Shown: positions 39,156 through 47,946 of the stretch, piece after piece | Position numbering within the stretch: position 1 is the stretch's first letter | How the letters are laid out: each line of letters starts with the position of its first letter | Translations under genes and position numbers: made by a program | Source: RH-AL1 sp965198495 | GTDB lineage: Bacteria > Pseudomonadota > Alphaproteobacteria > Rhizobiales > Beijerinckiaceae | Reading direction: 5' to 3' | Assembly: GCA_965198495.1 (NCBI GenBank) | Contig: CBDAPL010000001.1 | Span: 2,046,001 to 2,110,000, forward strand | DNA length: 64,000 nt | The notes under the pieces: model-generated | Database searches by the model: none | Told to the model about the DNA's origin: nothing | The model's input: the letters and a program-made list of their open reading frames with translations, nothing else

Positions 39156-40995
39156 CGCCCGGCGCGTCACCGAGAATGGGCCGGCCGCCGGCGCCCGGCA
39201 CCCGCGCCGCGACACGCTCCGGCGCCCGCTCGGTCAGCCAGGCGAGCCAGTCCGGCCACCAGCTTCCCTTGTGCTCCTCGGTCCGGCGCGTCCAGTCGAC
39301 GAGTTCGCCGGATGGCCGCGGGCCGGTCGAATAGGCGTACTTCTGCTTGGCGGGCGGATTGATGACGCCGGCGATGTGGCCGGAACCGCCGAGCACGTAG
39401 CGCACCGGACCGCCGAACAGCTTGGCACCGCGAAAGACCGAAGCGGCGGGGGCGATATGATCCTCCTTCGTCGCGAGGAAATAGGCCGGAACCTCGACCT
39501 TGCCGAGGTCGAGCCGCTTGCCGGCCATGTCCATCTCGCCTTTGGCGAGCTTGTTGGCGATGTAGAACGTGCGCAGATAATAGGAATGGTTGCGCAGCGG
39601 CAGCCGCGTCGCGTCGGAGTTCCAGTAGAGCAGGTCGAAGGCGGCCGGCTGCTTGCCGCGCATGTAATTGTCGACGACGTAGGACCAGACGAGATCGTTG
39701 GGGCGCAGCATGTTGAAGGCCATCGCCATCTTCGATCCCTCGAGATAGCCGACGTCCTCCATCTTGGCGTCGAGCGCGTCGATCTGCTCCTCGTCGATGA
39801 AGACCTGGATGTCGCCGGCATTGGTGAAGTCGGATTGCGCGGCGAAGAAGGTCGCGCTCTGGATGCGCCGGTCGTCGGTCTCGGCCATGTACGCCAGCGT
39901 CGAGGCGAGCAGGGTGCCGCCGACGCAATAGCCGAGCGCGTTGACCTCGTCCTCGCCCGTCGCGGCGTTCATCGCATCGAGCGCGGCGAAGATGCCCTCG
40001 CGCATGTAGGACTCGAACGTCTTGTCGCGATGGCGCTGGTCGGGATTGACCCACGAGATCATGAACAGGCTGACGCCCTGCTCGACCACCCAGCGGACAA
40101 GGCTTTTCTCGGGGTTCAGGTCCATGATGTAGAACTTGTTGATCCAGGGCGGGATCACCAGGAGCGGACGCTTCAGCGCGGTCTCGGTCGTCGGCTCGTA
40201 CTGGATCAGTTCGATGAGGTCGTTGCGAAAGATCACCTTGCCCGGCGTGTTCGCGACGTTGACGCCGAGCTCGAACTTGGTCGGATCGGTTTGGCGGATG
40301 CGCAACTGACCGCCGCCGGCCGCCATGTCCTCGGCGAGCAGGGCGGCCCCGCGCACGAGGTTGTCGCCGTTGGAGGCGATCGTCTGGCGCAGAAGCTCGG
40401 GATTGGTGCCGATGAAATTGGCCGGCGAGAGCGCGCTGGAGATCTGCCGGAGGTAGAACTTGGCCTTGGCGCGCGTGCGCGGGTCGATATCGCTGGATTG
40501 ATCGACGAGCCCGTCCGCCCAGTTCGAGGTGATGCCGTGCGCCTGGCGCAGGAAGTCGAAAAGCGGCAGGTCGGCCCATTCCGGCGCCTGATAGCGCTTG
40601 TCCCCCTTTGCCACCGGCAGCAAAGGCTCGGCTGTTTCGCCGAGCATGCGGCGGTAGGTTTGGTTCCAAAGCTGGAGAAAGGGCATCGCGAGCGCGCCTT
40701 GCGCCTGCGCCAGACGCACCGGGTCGCTTGTCCAGTGCTCGGCCACCTTGCCGATCGAGGTCAGCGCCACGGCAAGGATATCGGACCCGTCATCCTTCTT
40801 GGCCTGCCCGTTCTCGAGCGGCTTGAGGTAGGCGGCCAAGGCCTTGCCGCTCTGCTCGATGAAGCGGGCGGCGTTCGTGGCGAGACGCTCGATGTCGGGT
40901 CCGGTACGCGGCGGCGGTGGCGTGTCGCCCGTCGTGACATCCGGCGCCGGAATCAGAGGGTTCTTCACGTCATCGTAGGGCGCTGACGACGTCAT
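39133..40995 (-). CDS. phaC: Class I poly(3-hydroxyalkanoate) synthase
   Basis: 620 aa, usual for class I PhaC. The alpha/beta-hydrolase core carries the lipase-box-like GYCVGG with the nucleophile Cys at about residue 357. The catalytic Asp is in the LLYWNSDATRLP region and the His in GGSGHIAGVINPP. It polymerises (R)-3-hydroxybutyryl-CoA into storage granules. The first ~90 residues are the variable N-terminal domain. It is transcribed alone, without phaA, phaB or phaR nearby. The 3' end is embedded in a 21-bp tandem array. Carbon storage fits with the methylmalonyl-CoA mutase and glycogen debranching genes in the same window. Confidence 0.96.
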   Translation of the reverse strand: MTSSAPYDDVKNPLIPAPDVTTGDTPPPPRTGPDIERLATNAARFIEQSGKALAAYLKPLENGQAKKDDGSDILAVALTSIGKVAEHWTSDPVRLAQAQGALAMPFLQLWNQTYRRMLGETAEPLLPVAKGDKRYQAPEWADLPLFDFLRQAHGITSNWADGLVDQSSDIDPRTRAKAKFYLRQISSALSPANFIGTNPELLRQTIASNGDNLVRGAALLAEDMAAGGGQLRIRQTDPTKFELGVNVANTPGKVIFRNDLIELIQYEPTTETALKRPLLVIPPWINKFYIMDLNPEKSLVRWVVEQGVSLFMISWVNPDQRHRDKTFESYMREGIFAALDAMNAATGEDEVNALGYCVGGTLLASTLAYMAETDDRRIQSATFFAAQSDFTNAGDIQVFIDEEQIDALDAKMEDVGYLEGSKMAMAFNMLRPNDLVWSYVVDNYMRGKQPAAFDLLYWNSDATRLPLRNHSYYLRTFYIANKLAKGEMDMAGKRLDLGKVEVPAYFLATKEDHIAPAASVFRGAKLFGGPVRYVLGGSGHIAGVINPPAKQKYAYSTGPRPSGELVDWTRRTEEHKGSWWPDWLAWLTERAPERVAARVPGAGGRPILGDAPGEYVRVKS

Positions 40996-41103
40996 GGATC
41001 ATCTCCGTGTCTGGCGGCCGGACGGTGTCCCGCTTCCGACATAAAGACAAGCTATCCGGAGAGGAGAAGTTGCCCTCTGGCATACGACCTTCAGGAGAAG
41101 GCT

Positions 41104-41547
41104 TTGCGTCACCGCTTCTCCCGTCCGCTGCTGGCGCTGCCGGTGATGCTGTCCCTTCTGGTCGCGGGCCTGACGACGAGTGTCTCCGCCCAGGACGCCG
41201 ACACCATACCGGCCGCCAAGAAGATCAAGGCGGTGCGGCCGACGCCGGAGAAGAAACCGCCGCGCGACAAGTACGGGTCGCCGCTCAACACCTTCATGAA
41301 CACCCATCTGACGACCACCGCCCCACCCGCCGAGGAGTTCGTGCGCGCGACCCATCCGGACCAGAAGGACCTCGACTACACGCCGCTGACCGGCGTCGAG
41401 CCGGTGCGCCCGAAGCCGCGCGACAAGGCCAACATCATGGCGCTGCAGGCCGAGTTGGAACGCGACGGCGCCACGGCGAGAGGCAAGGGCGCGGTAGTCG
41501 GCGGCGCCGCGCAGAAGCCCGCCAAGCGCAAGCCGAAGGCGGAGTAG
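41104..41547 (+). CDS. Secreted protein, unknown
   Basis: 147 aa from TTG 41104, directly behind a strong AGGAGAAGG site that fixes this start. A signal peptide (LLALPVMLSLLVAGLTTSVSAQ) precedes a Lys/Pro-rich, probably disordered mature part. That part contains a block that looks conserved (PRDKYGSPLNTFMNTHLTTTAPPAEEFVRA) and a basic tail. No family with a known function is recognised. It is divergent from phaC (108 bp) and converges on der with a 6-bp gap, so it is expected to be periplasmic and perhaps envelope-associated. Confidence 0.75.
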   Translation: MRHRFSRPLLALPVMLSLLVAGLTTSVSAQDADTIPAAKKIKAVRPTPEKKPPRDKYGSPLNTFMNTHLTTTAPPAEEFVRATHPDQKDLDYTPLTGVEPVRPKPRDKANIMALQAELERDGATARGKGAVVGGAAQKPAKRKPKAE

Positions 41548-41553
41548 CACGGC

Positions 41554-42954
41554 TCACCGCTGCCGGGTCTTGCGGTGCTTGTAGGGGTTGTCGCTGGTCT
41601 TGCGAGACACGCGAATCGGCACGCCGGGCAGGGCGAAGGTCTCGCGCAGGCCGTTGACCAGGAAACGTTCGTAGCTCGTCGGCAGCGCGTCGAGCTGGTT
41701 GCCGAAGATCACGAAATAGGGCGGACGCGCGCGCAGCTGCGTCATGTAGCGGATCTTGATGCGCCGTCCCGCCACGGCCGGCGGCGGATGATGCTCCAGC
41801 GTCGCCGAGAGCCAGCGGTTGAGCTTGGCGGTGGCGACGCGCTTGTTCCACACCTCCTCCACCCGCATCACCGCCTCCATCAGGCGCTCGACGCCATAGC
41901 CGGTCTCGCCCGCCAGCGGGATCACCGGCGCGCCCTTCACCTGCGGCAGCAGGCGGATCGCCTCCTCGCGCAGGAAGGAGAGGCGGCTGCCCTTGTCCTC
42001 GATCAGGTCCCATTTGTTGAGGCCGATCACCAGGGCGCGGCCCTCGCGCGCCACCAGATCGGCCAGCGTCAGGTCCTGCTTCTCGAAGGGCATGGTGGCG
42101 TCGATCAGCAGGACCACCACCTCGGCGAACTTGGCGGCGCGCAGCGCGTCGGCACCGGCGAGCTTTTCCAGCTTGTCCTCGACGCGGGCGCGGCGGCGCA
42201 GCCCGGCCGTGTCGAACATCTTGAGCTTGCGGCCGCGCCATTCGAGATCGATGCCGATCGCGTCGCGCGTCAGCCCGGCCTCGGGCCCGACCAGCAGCCG
42301 CTGCTCGCCGAGGATGTGGTTGAGCAGCGTCGACTTGCCGGCGTTGGGCCGGCCGACGATGGCGATCGACAGCGGCTTCGTCAGGTCGAGCTCGCTGCCG
42401 TCCTCCTCGTCGTCGAAGGTCCGGGCCGCGCCGGCCTCGACCTCCTCGACCTCGGCGGTGTGCTCCGGCAGCGTCTCGAGCAGGGCGGAATAGAGGTCGG
42501 AGAGCCCCTCGCCGTGCTCGGCCGAGAGCGGGACGGGATCGCCGAGGCCGAGCTGGTAGGCCTCCATCGCGCCCTCGCCACCGGCCTTGCCCTCCGCCTT
42601 GTTGGCGATGAGGATCAGCGGCTTGCCGGCGCGCCTGACGAGCGCGCCGAACGCCCGGTCGTCCGGCGTCAGGCCGATCCGCGCGTCGATGACGAAGAAG
42701 ATGCCGTCGGCCCCCTCGATCGCCGCTTCCGTCTGGGCGCGAGTGCGGCCCGGAAGCGAGGCGGCGTCGCCCTCCTCGAGCCCGGCCGTGTCGACCACGG
42801 TGAAGCGCAGGTCGCCCAGCTTGGCGAGGCCCTCGCGGCGGTCGCGGGTGACGCCCGGGCGATCGTCGACCAGCGCCAGCTTCTTGCCGACGAGCCGGTT
42901 GAACAGCGTCGACTTGCCGACGTTGGGCCGGCCGATGATGGCGATGGTGAACAT
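41554..42954 (-). CDS. der: Ribosome-assembly GTPase Der (EngA)
   Basis: 466 aa with two tandem GTPase domains and a C-terminal KH-like domain. P-loops are GRPNVGKS (residues 8-15) and GRPNAGKS (near 200). G3 is DTAGLEEG in the first domain and DTAGLRRR in the second, and G4 NKWD is in the second domain. Der is essential for 50S subunit maturation. It follows the TPR membrane-protein gene by 18 bp on the same strand, a pairing often seen in alphaproteobacteria, and is probably co-transcribed with it. Confidence 0.97.
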   Translation of the reverse strand: MFTIAIIGRPNVGKSTLFNRLVGKKLALVDDRPGVTRDRREGLAKLGDLRFTVVDTAGLEEGDAASLPGRTRAQTEAAIEGADGIFFVIDARIGLTPDDRAFGALVRRAGKPLILIANKAEGKAGGEGAMEAYQLGLGDPVPLSAEHGEGLSDLYSALLETLPEHTAEVEEVEAGAARTFDDEEDGSELDLTKPLSIAIVGRPNAGKSTLLNHILGEQRLLVGPEAGLTRDAIGIDLEWRGRKLKMFDTAGLRRRARVEDKLEKLAGADALRAAKFAEVVVLLIDATMPFEKQDLTLADLVAREGRALVIGLNKWDLIEDKGSRLSFLREEAIRLLPQVKGAPVIPLAGETGYGVERLMEAVMRVEEVWNKRVATAKLNRWLSATLEHHPPPAVAGRRIKIRYMTQLRARPPYFVIFGNQLDALPTSYERFLVNGLRETFALPGVPIRVSRKTSDNPYKHRKTRQR

Positions 42955-42972
42955 GAGAGCCTTGGATCCCGC

Positions 42973-43755
42973 TTAGCGGGCCGGGGGAGCCGCCGGCGCG
43001 GGCGTTTCCGGAGCCTCCGGCGCGTCGGTCGCGGCGGGCGGAGCCGGCGGCGCGGCGCCGGCGAGCGGCGCGACCTTGGCCGGCGGGGCCGGACCGGTCA
43101 TCGCGGTAGCGGGGCCGGCGGCGACGAGGGCGCGGAACGCTTCCGCGCGGTTGCGCAGCGCGCCTGGCGCGAGCGGGTCGGCGATGATCTGGTCGAGGTA
43201 CTTGCCGGCGGTGGCGGTGTCGTTGGCCTTGAGCGCGGACACGGCGATGAGCTCGCGCATCGAATTGCGGAAGGCGGAGCCCGGCACCGAGAAGCGGCCG
43301 TAGCGCTGCTCGAAGGTCTTGGCGTCCTCGAGATCGACGCGCAGGTAGGCGCCGCGCGTGCGCGCCGCGTCGCGCATGGAGGGGGCGATCGCCCCGTCGT
43401 TGGCGATGTCGTCGTAACCCTTCGCCGCCGCCTGCGGATCGCGCTCGGCGAGCAGCGCCGCCGCGCGCATCCGCGCCAGCATGGCGTAGCCGGCCGGCCC
43501 GTTGGCGCCGATCGCCGCGAAGGCCTTCGCGGCCTCCTCCGTCTTGCCCTGCTTGCCCAGCAGCTCGGCCTTCTCGTAGAGGGCGTTGTCCGCCTCGGCC
43601 GAGACCTGCCGCCGGTCCACCGTGTAGCGCCACACGCCGGCGCCGACGACGATCGCCACGGCGAGGACCACCAGCGGGATCGAGAAACGGGCGAGCAGGC
43701 GCAGCAGGCGTTCGCGACGGTAATCCTCGTCGACCTCGCGGATGAAATCGGACAT
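42973..43755 (-). CDS. Tetratricopeptide-like membrane-anchored protein (YfgM type)
   Basis: 260 aa. A short cytoplasmic N-terminus (MSDFIREVDEDYRRERLLRL) leads to a single transmembrane helix (IPLVVLAVAIVVGAGVWRY). A helical TPR-like region over residues ~50-205 follows, with A-rich repeats such as ALYEKAELLGKQGKTEEAAK, and then a Pro/Ala-rich tail. The layout matches YfgM-like ancillary SecYEG translocon subunits found next to der/engA. Its role in export quality control is inferred from that family. The distal Pro/Ala tail is low complexity. The dispersed element copy 2 lies 75 bp upstream of its start. Confidence 0.85.
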   Translation of the reverse strand: MSDFIREVDEDYRRERLLRLLARFSIPLVVLAVAIVVGAGVWRYTVDRRQVSAEADNALYEKAELLGKQGKTEEAAKAFAAIGANGPAGYAMLARMRAAALLAERDPQAAAKGYDDIANDGAIAPSMRDAARTRGAYLRVDLEDAKTFEQRYGRFSVPGSAFRNSMRELIAVSALKANDTATAGKYLDQIIADPLAPGALRNRAEAFRALVAAGPATAMTGPAPPAKVAPLAGAAPPAPPAATDAPEAPETPAPAAPPAR

Positions 43756-43830
43756 GGGGCTTCGATCAGGATCAGAGGGACGCCCGGCCTAGCACGGCTC
43801 CCGCCCGCGTCCAAGGAGAAGGCGGGTGCG

Positions 43831-43941
43831 CGCCGCCGGCTAAAAAATGCACGCCTCGTTACATTTCAGCGTCATAAGCGTCATAGCGTCATTCACGAGG
43901 AAAGCGTCAGGCCGCCGATCTCACAAGGTAAATATATCCCT
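43831..43941. repeat. Dispersed ~110-bp element, copy 2
   Basis: This shares the block order of 16942-17047: gcgccgccg, taaaaaatgcacg, cgttacatttcagcg, agcgtcat iterations, ggccgccgatct, and an AAGGTA half-palindrome (43926-43931). The right half-site is degenerate here. It lies upstream of the TPR gene, in the gap 43756-44061, where no gene was seen. Confidence 0.65.
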
Positions 43942-44061
43942 AGTACGCCGGTTCTGGAAAGAGCTTTCGCGGGTGGAAACCATCATCTCCATCGCGATGC
44001 ATCATGTCCATCATGCGCCGTGTGATAGCGTTCGTCGTCCGCGACAGGTCGACATAGCTGG

Positions 44062-44622
44062 CTAAAGGAAAGAAGAGAGAATCTTCCCCGACGTGCGAGA
44101 GAAGGCCAACAGGTCCTTGCCTTCATGCACGCGCGCGATGTGCCAGACGCCACCTCGTTCTTCGGCCGTCAGAAGCCCTTGTGCCATCGTCGCTCCCCAC
44201 GAAGTCGTTTGCAAAAAAACTTTCGCGTAGGCGACGGCGTCGGCTGGCGTATTGACGACGCCACCGTACAGCGCGCGGATCGCATCGCGGACGCCATCCC
44301 GTTCCCATTCGAAAGTTTCGCCGAAGACTGCATCGAACTGTGCCGGAGTCATCTTGCGGCGCCAGTCACTTTCCTCGGCGCGGGAGAGGATCTGGCGCCC
44401 GTCGCAGCCGATCCCGAGCACTTCCGCATCGGCCTTGGCGAAGAAGACGTGGCACTTCACGTAGCGCAGGAGCTTGCCTTGAGTGAAGGGCGTTCCGACC
44501 ACGAGGAAGGCATCGCCTTGGTCCTTAACCTGCCAGGGCTTCTGCTTGGCTAGACACTCTGGTCCGTTCGTGCCCGCGATCACAATCGCAAAAAGGGTTG
44601 CCGCAGCGGTGACATCGAGCAT
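44062..44622 (-). CDS. Secreted protein, unknown
   Basis: 186 aa from ATG 44622, with GGAGGT 8 nt upstream as a decisive start. The N-terminus MLDVTAAATLFAIVIAGTNG is a probable signal peptide. The mature part contains two Cys (VKCHVFFAKADAEVLGIGC) and a TPAQFDAVFGETFEWERDG segment, but no family was recognised. GC is lower than in flanking genes. A short upstream frame (29-67 codons) ends 3 bp before this start on the same strand and may couple its translation. It could be accessory DNA together with the frameshifted gene to its right. Confidence 0.6.
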   Translation of the reverse strand: MLDVTAAATLFAIVIAGTNGPECLAKQKPWQVKDQGDAFLVVGTPFTQGKLLRYVKCHVFFAKADAEVLGIGCDGRQILSRAEESDWRRKMTPAQFDAVFGETFEWERDGVRDAIRALYGGVVNTPADAVAYAKVFLQTTSWGATMAQGLLTAEERGGVWHIARVHEGKDLLAFSRTSGKILSSFL

Positions 44623-44804
44623 TTCAATGGACCTCCATCCCAATAGCTTGACAATAATCGATGTAGCCGAACGGCTGGCCTGGTCCTGAGGTCGTCACCA
44701 AGAGGATGCGCATTGGCGGAAGCGGTGTACTGCGGTGAGGCCAAGCTGAGAGATGCGTGTATCGAAGGATGGCGCGTGTCCTCACATGCATTGCACCTCG
44801 CTCT

Positions 44805-44820
44805 AAGGTAACTATACCTT
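44805..44820. promoter_or_regulatory. AAGGTA-N4-TACCTT palindrome
   Basis: A perfect inverted repeat with a 4-bp spacer, identical in arms and spacing to that at 17032-17047. It lies about 180 bp upstream of the leftward secreted-protein gene. The stretch 44623-45046 otherwise holds only a short upstream frame read leftward (44624-44827) and AT-richer non-coding sequence. Confidence 0.4.
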
Positions 44821-45046
44821 TGGCCACTTAGGCTTGGATTTCATTTTTATCTAGCGACTTACTTTCTGGCTGAAGCTCGCGCGGTCGAAGCTGGTGTGCC
44901 AGGGAACGCGCCCACCTTGAAATACGAGAAGGCCGCTTCCTTCCTCACTTATGATCGTCTGTGGCAACGAAGCCGCGCCCTCGCGTGTTGCCGCTCTGAT
45001 CGACGCCGGCGAATTCGCTTACGGCTCGGATCGCGGAAGGAACGAC

Positions 45047-45453
45047 ATGACGGGACAAGGCGCGAGTGACCTGGCGAAGATCGCCGAGGCGGACGGCGGG
45101 GTCGTCAGCCCCGAGCAGACGCTCATCCTGTTCGCGCTTGTCGCCCGCCACGGGTTCGCGCCGCAAAACGATCTCGGCGTGCCGATGGACGCGGCGGACC
45201 GCGAGGCGCTCATGCGGGCCGAGTTGGTGAGACGCTGAAGCGCGAGCAGAACGTGCTGTGGCTGAGCCTCACCGACGCCGGCTGGGACTGGGCGGGCGCG
45301 AACCTGACCAAGGCTCTGCCGGCCAGCTACGTCGTCCTGCATCACATGATGGCGCGCATCGGCGAGCACCTGGGGCGCACCGGCGAGACGTTGCGCGAAC
45401 TGGTCGGCGACCCGCCGAAGCCCGGCAAGATGGACGCGGAGATGTCGAGCTAG
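45047..45453 (+). pseudogene. Small uncharacterised protein gene split by a frameshift
   Basis: From ATG 45047 (AAGGA site 6 nt upstream) 63 codons read to a stop at 45238. One base over, the frame continues ETLKREQNVLWLSLTDAGWD and on to 45453, so joining at about 45227 (gagttggtgag) restores one ~133-aa protein. The first part (VVSPEQTLILFALVARHGFA) and second part (LSLTDAGWDWAGANL) resemble a winged-helix/MarR-like layout with a recognition helix and a 'LTDAGW' wing. The family assignment is tentative. A single missing G explains the break, either a genuine mutation or an assembly error. Confidence 0.65.
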
Positions 45454-45530
45454 CCGCCTCACATTCTCCGGCTGCCGCCTCGATGGCGTCCGCCCCTGCC
45501 TCCGCTCCTGGTGGGGCGCGCGCGAAGAAC

Positions 45531-45707
45531 CTAGGACGGCTGACGCGAGGGGTCCGAGTTCGTCGCTTCGCTGCCCTCTTGGGCGTCGGACGACGGCGAT
45601 CGGTCCTCTGATTCGGGGCTCGGCTGAGGCTTCGAACGCGGCTGGCGCGGTGCCTCCTTGTCCGACGCGCCCTGTGGGGTCGAGAACTCTTTCTCGTCGG
45701 CTGTCAT
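45531..45707 (-). CDS. Small disordered hydrophilic protein
   Basis: 58 aa from ATG 45707, with AAAGGCGA upstream; the longer frame to 45791 has no support. The sequence is rich in Ser, Pro, Glu and Asp (EAPRQPRSKPQPSPESEDRS) with no hydrophobic core, so it is probably disordered and cytoplasmic. No family was recognised. It lies immediately downstream of the Atm1-type exporter (87 bp after its stop) on the same strand and may be co-transcribed. Confidence 0.45.
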   Translation of the reverse strand: MTADEKEFSTPQGASDKEAPRQPRSKPQPSPESEDRSPSSDAQEGSEATNSDPSRQPS

Positions 45708-45794
45708 GGCTTCGCCTTTCAAGGATTTGGTAGCCCTCGCGAACAGGCAATTCGGGGTTCGGTTCCGCGCCTCGACCCGTGGCGGTCGCATGAC

Positions 45795-47882
45795 CTACTC
45801 GCCCGGCACCTTGTCGTAGGCGCGCGCGTCGCTCTCGGCGGCGGTCTTCGATGTCGTCGCCGACGCCTTATTCGCCAATGCCTGGTCCGTCCGCGCCTGG
45901 TCCGTCAGCGCCTGATCCGCCAGCGCCTGATCCGTCAGCGCCTGATCCGTCAGCGCCTGGTCCGTCAGCGCCTGGTCAGCCATCTCCTGCTCGGCGAGAT
46001 CGCGCTCCAGCGCGCGCCGCAGCGTTTCCTCGGCCTCCTCGACCTGGTGCTGGCGGTCCCACATCGCCGCGTAGGTGCCCCGGCGCGCGAGCAGCTCGTC
46101 GTGCGTGCCGCGCTCGACGATCGCGCCGGCGTCGAGCACCATGATCTCGTCGGCGCCGACGATCGTGGAGAGGCGGTGGGCGATGACGAGCGTGGTGCGC
46201 CCGCGCGCGACGCGCTCCAGCGAGGCCTGGATCTCGCGCTCGGTGAGGCTGTCGAGCGCCGAGGTCGCCTCGTCGAGGATGAGGATCGGCGGCCCCTTGA
46301 GGATGGTGCGGGCGATGGCGACGCGCTGCTTCTCGCCGCCCGACAGCTTGAGGCCGCGCTCGCCGACCTGGGCGCCGTAGCCGCCCGGCGCGACCGCGAT
46401 GAAATGGTCGATCTGCGCGAGGCGGGCGGCCTCGCGGACCTCGTCGTCGCTGGCGTCCCAGCGGCCGTAGCGGATGTTGTAGGCGATGGTGTCGTTGAAC
46501 AGCACCGTGTCCTGCGGCACCATGCCGATCGACGCGCGCAGCGAGGCCTGCGTGACGTCGGCGATATCCTGCCCGTCGATGGTGATGCGGCCCGACGACG
46601 GCTCGTAGAAGCGAAACAGCAGCCGCGACAGCGTCGACTTGCCGGCGCCGGACGGCCCGACGATGGCGAGCGTCTTGCCCGGCGCGACCTCGAACGAGAC
46701 GCCTTTCAGGATCACGCGGTCCGGCTCGTAGGAGAACCGCACGTTGTCGAACTTCAGGCGGCCCTCGGGCACGCGCAGGGGCAGGGCGCCCGGGCGGTCC
46801 TCGATCTCGGCGCCCTGGCCGAGGATGTCGAACATCATCTCGATGTCGATGGTCGCCTGCTTCACCTCGCGGTACACCATGCCCATGAAGTTGAGCGGCT
46901 GGTAGAGCTGGATCATCATCGCGTTGACGAGCACGAAGTCGCCGATCGAATGCGTGCCGTTGCGGATGCCGGCGATCGACATCGCCATGATCGCGGTGAG
47001 GCCGATGGTGAAGATGATCGTCTGCCCGGCGTTGAGCACGGTCAGCGAGACGTAGGTCTTGATCGACATCGATTCGTAGCGCGCCATCGAGCGGTCGTAG
47101 CGCGACGCCTCGCGGCCCTCGGCGCCGAAGTACTTCACCGTCTCGTAGTTCAGGAGCGAGTCGATCGCCTTGGTGTTGGCGTCGGTGTCGCTCTCGTTCA
47201 TCGAGCGGCGGATCGACATCCGCCAGTTCGTCGCCAGGAACGTGTAGACGAGATAGACCGCGATCATCGCCAGCACCACGCCGACGTAGGCGATGTCGAA
47301 CTGGACGAAGAGCACCACCAGGATCAGCGCGAACTCGATCACCGTGGGCACGGCGGTGAGCATGATGATGCGCACGATCGTCTCGATCGCGTTGCGGCCG
47401 CGCTCCAGCACGCGGGTGAGGCCGCCGGTCTTGCGCTCGAGGTGGAAGCGCAGCGAGAGGTTGTGGAGGTGGACGAACACCTCCTGCGCGAGGCGGCGCA
47501 CCGCGTTCATCGCGACGGCGGCGAAGAGCGCGTCGCGCGCCTGGGTCGACAGGCCCATCAGCACCCGCAGCACGCCGTAGAGCGCGGTCAGCGCGAGCGG
47601 GCCGAGCAGCATGCCGAAGAGTTCATGGCCCGCAAGCTGGCCATGGTGCTGCGCCTCGGCCGAGACGGCGTTCGTCGCCCATTTGAAGGCGAAAGGCACG
47701 GCGATGGTGATGAGCTTGGCCAGCACCATAAGGGCGAGCGCGACATAGATGCGCCGGCGCAGGTCCGGCCGCGCGGAGGGCCAGACGTAGGGCGCGAGCT
47801 TGCGCAGCATGCCGCCGAGGCGGGTCTCGCGTTTCGCTTTGTCGATCAAGCCGTCGTACATCGAGGGGGGGAGGGGCGCCAT
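45795..47882 (-). CDS. Atm1-type ABC exporter (permease-ATPase fusion)
   Basis: 695 aa. Six transmembrane helices lie within residues ~40-330, including LNAGQTIIFTIGLTAIMAMS, typical of the Atm1/ABCB7/HMT1 subfamily. The ATPase has Walker A GPSGAGKS, signature LSGGEKQR, Walker B ILILDEATSALD and the H-loop AHRLSTI. Members export glutathione-based sulfur or metal conjugates and protect against heavy metals. The last ~70 residues contain a DQALT pentapeptide repeat (residues ~633-667) from a 15-bp array at 45881-45985. Such a tail is absent from ordinary homologues of 600-640 residues. Confidence 0.92.
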   Translation of the reverse strand: MAPLPPSMYDGLIDKAKRETRLGGMLRKLAPYVWPSARPDLRRRIYVALALMVLAKLITIAVPFAFKWATNAVSAEAQHHGQLAGHELFGMLLGPLALTALYGVLRVLMGLSTQARDALFAAVAMNAVRRLAQEVFVHLHNLSLRFHLERKTGGLTRVLERGRNAIETIVRIIMLTAVPTVIEFALILVVLFVQFDIAYVGVVLAMIAVYLVYTFLATNWRMSIRRSMNESDTDANTKAIDSLLNYETVKYFGAEGREASRYDRSMARYESMSIKTYVSLTVLNAGQTIIFTIGLTAIMAMSIAGIRNGTHSIGDFVLVNAMMIQLYQPLNFMGMVYREVKQATIDIEMMFDILGQGAEIEDRPGALPLRVPEGRLKFDNVRFSYEPDRVILKGVSFEVAPGKTLAIVGPSGAGKSTLSRLLFRFYEPSSGRITIDGQDIADVTQASLRASIGMVPQDTVLFNDTIAYNIRYGRWDASDDEVREAARLAQIDHFIAVAPGGYGAQVGERGLKLSGGEKQRVAIARTILKGPPILILDEATSALDSLTEREIQASLERVARGRTTLVIAHRLSTIVGADEIMVLDAGAIVERGTHDELLARRGTYAAMWDRQHQVEEAEETLRRALERDLAEQEMADQALTDQALTDQALTDQALADQALTDQARTDQALANKASATTSKTAAESDARAYDKVPGE
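45881..45985. repeat. 15-bp tandem repeat, 6-7 copies, in Atm1-type gene
   Basis: The units cctggtccgtcagcg and cctgatccgtcagcg recur from 45881 to 45970, with a diverged seventh copy to 45985. They encode DQALT/DQALA/DQART pentapeptides in the exporter's C-terminal tail. The repeat is in frame. Confidence 0.93.
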
Positions 47883-47946
47883 TGCCTCAGCATATAGGCG
47901 ATGCGGCGCGCCCGCGCACCCGGCGTCGGGTCGCGGGCGGTATGCG

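Noticed and set aside
45531..45791. Longer 86-codon version of the small ORF beside the Atm1-type gene
   Set aside because: The extra N-terminal part is basic shadow sequence; the AAAGG site favours ATG 45707.
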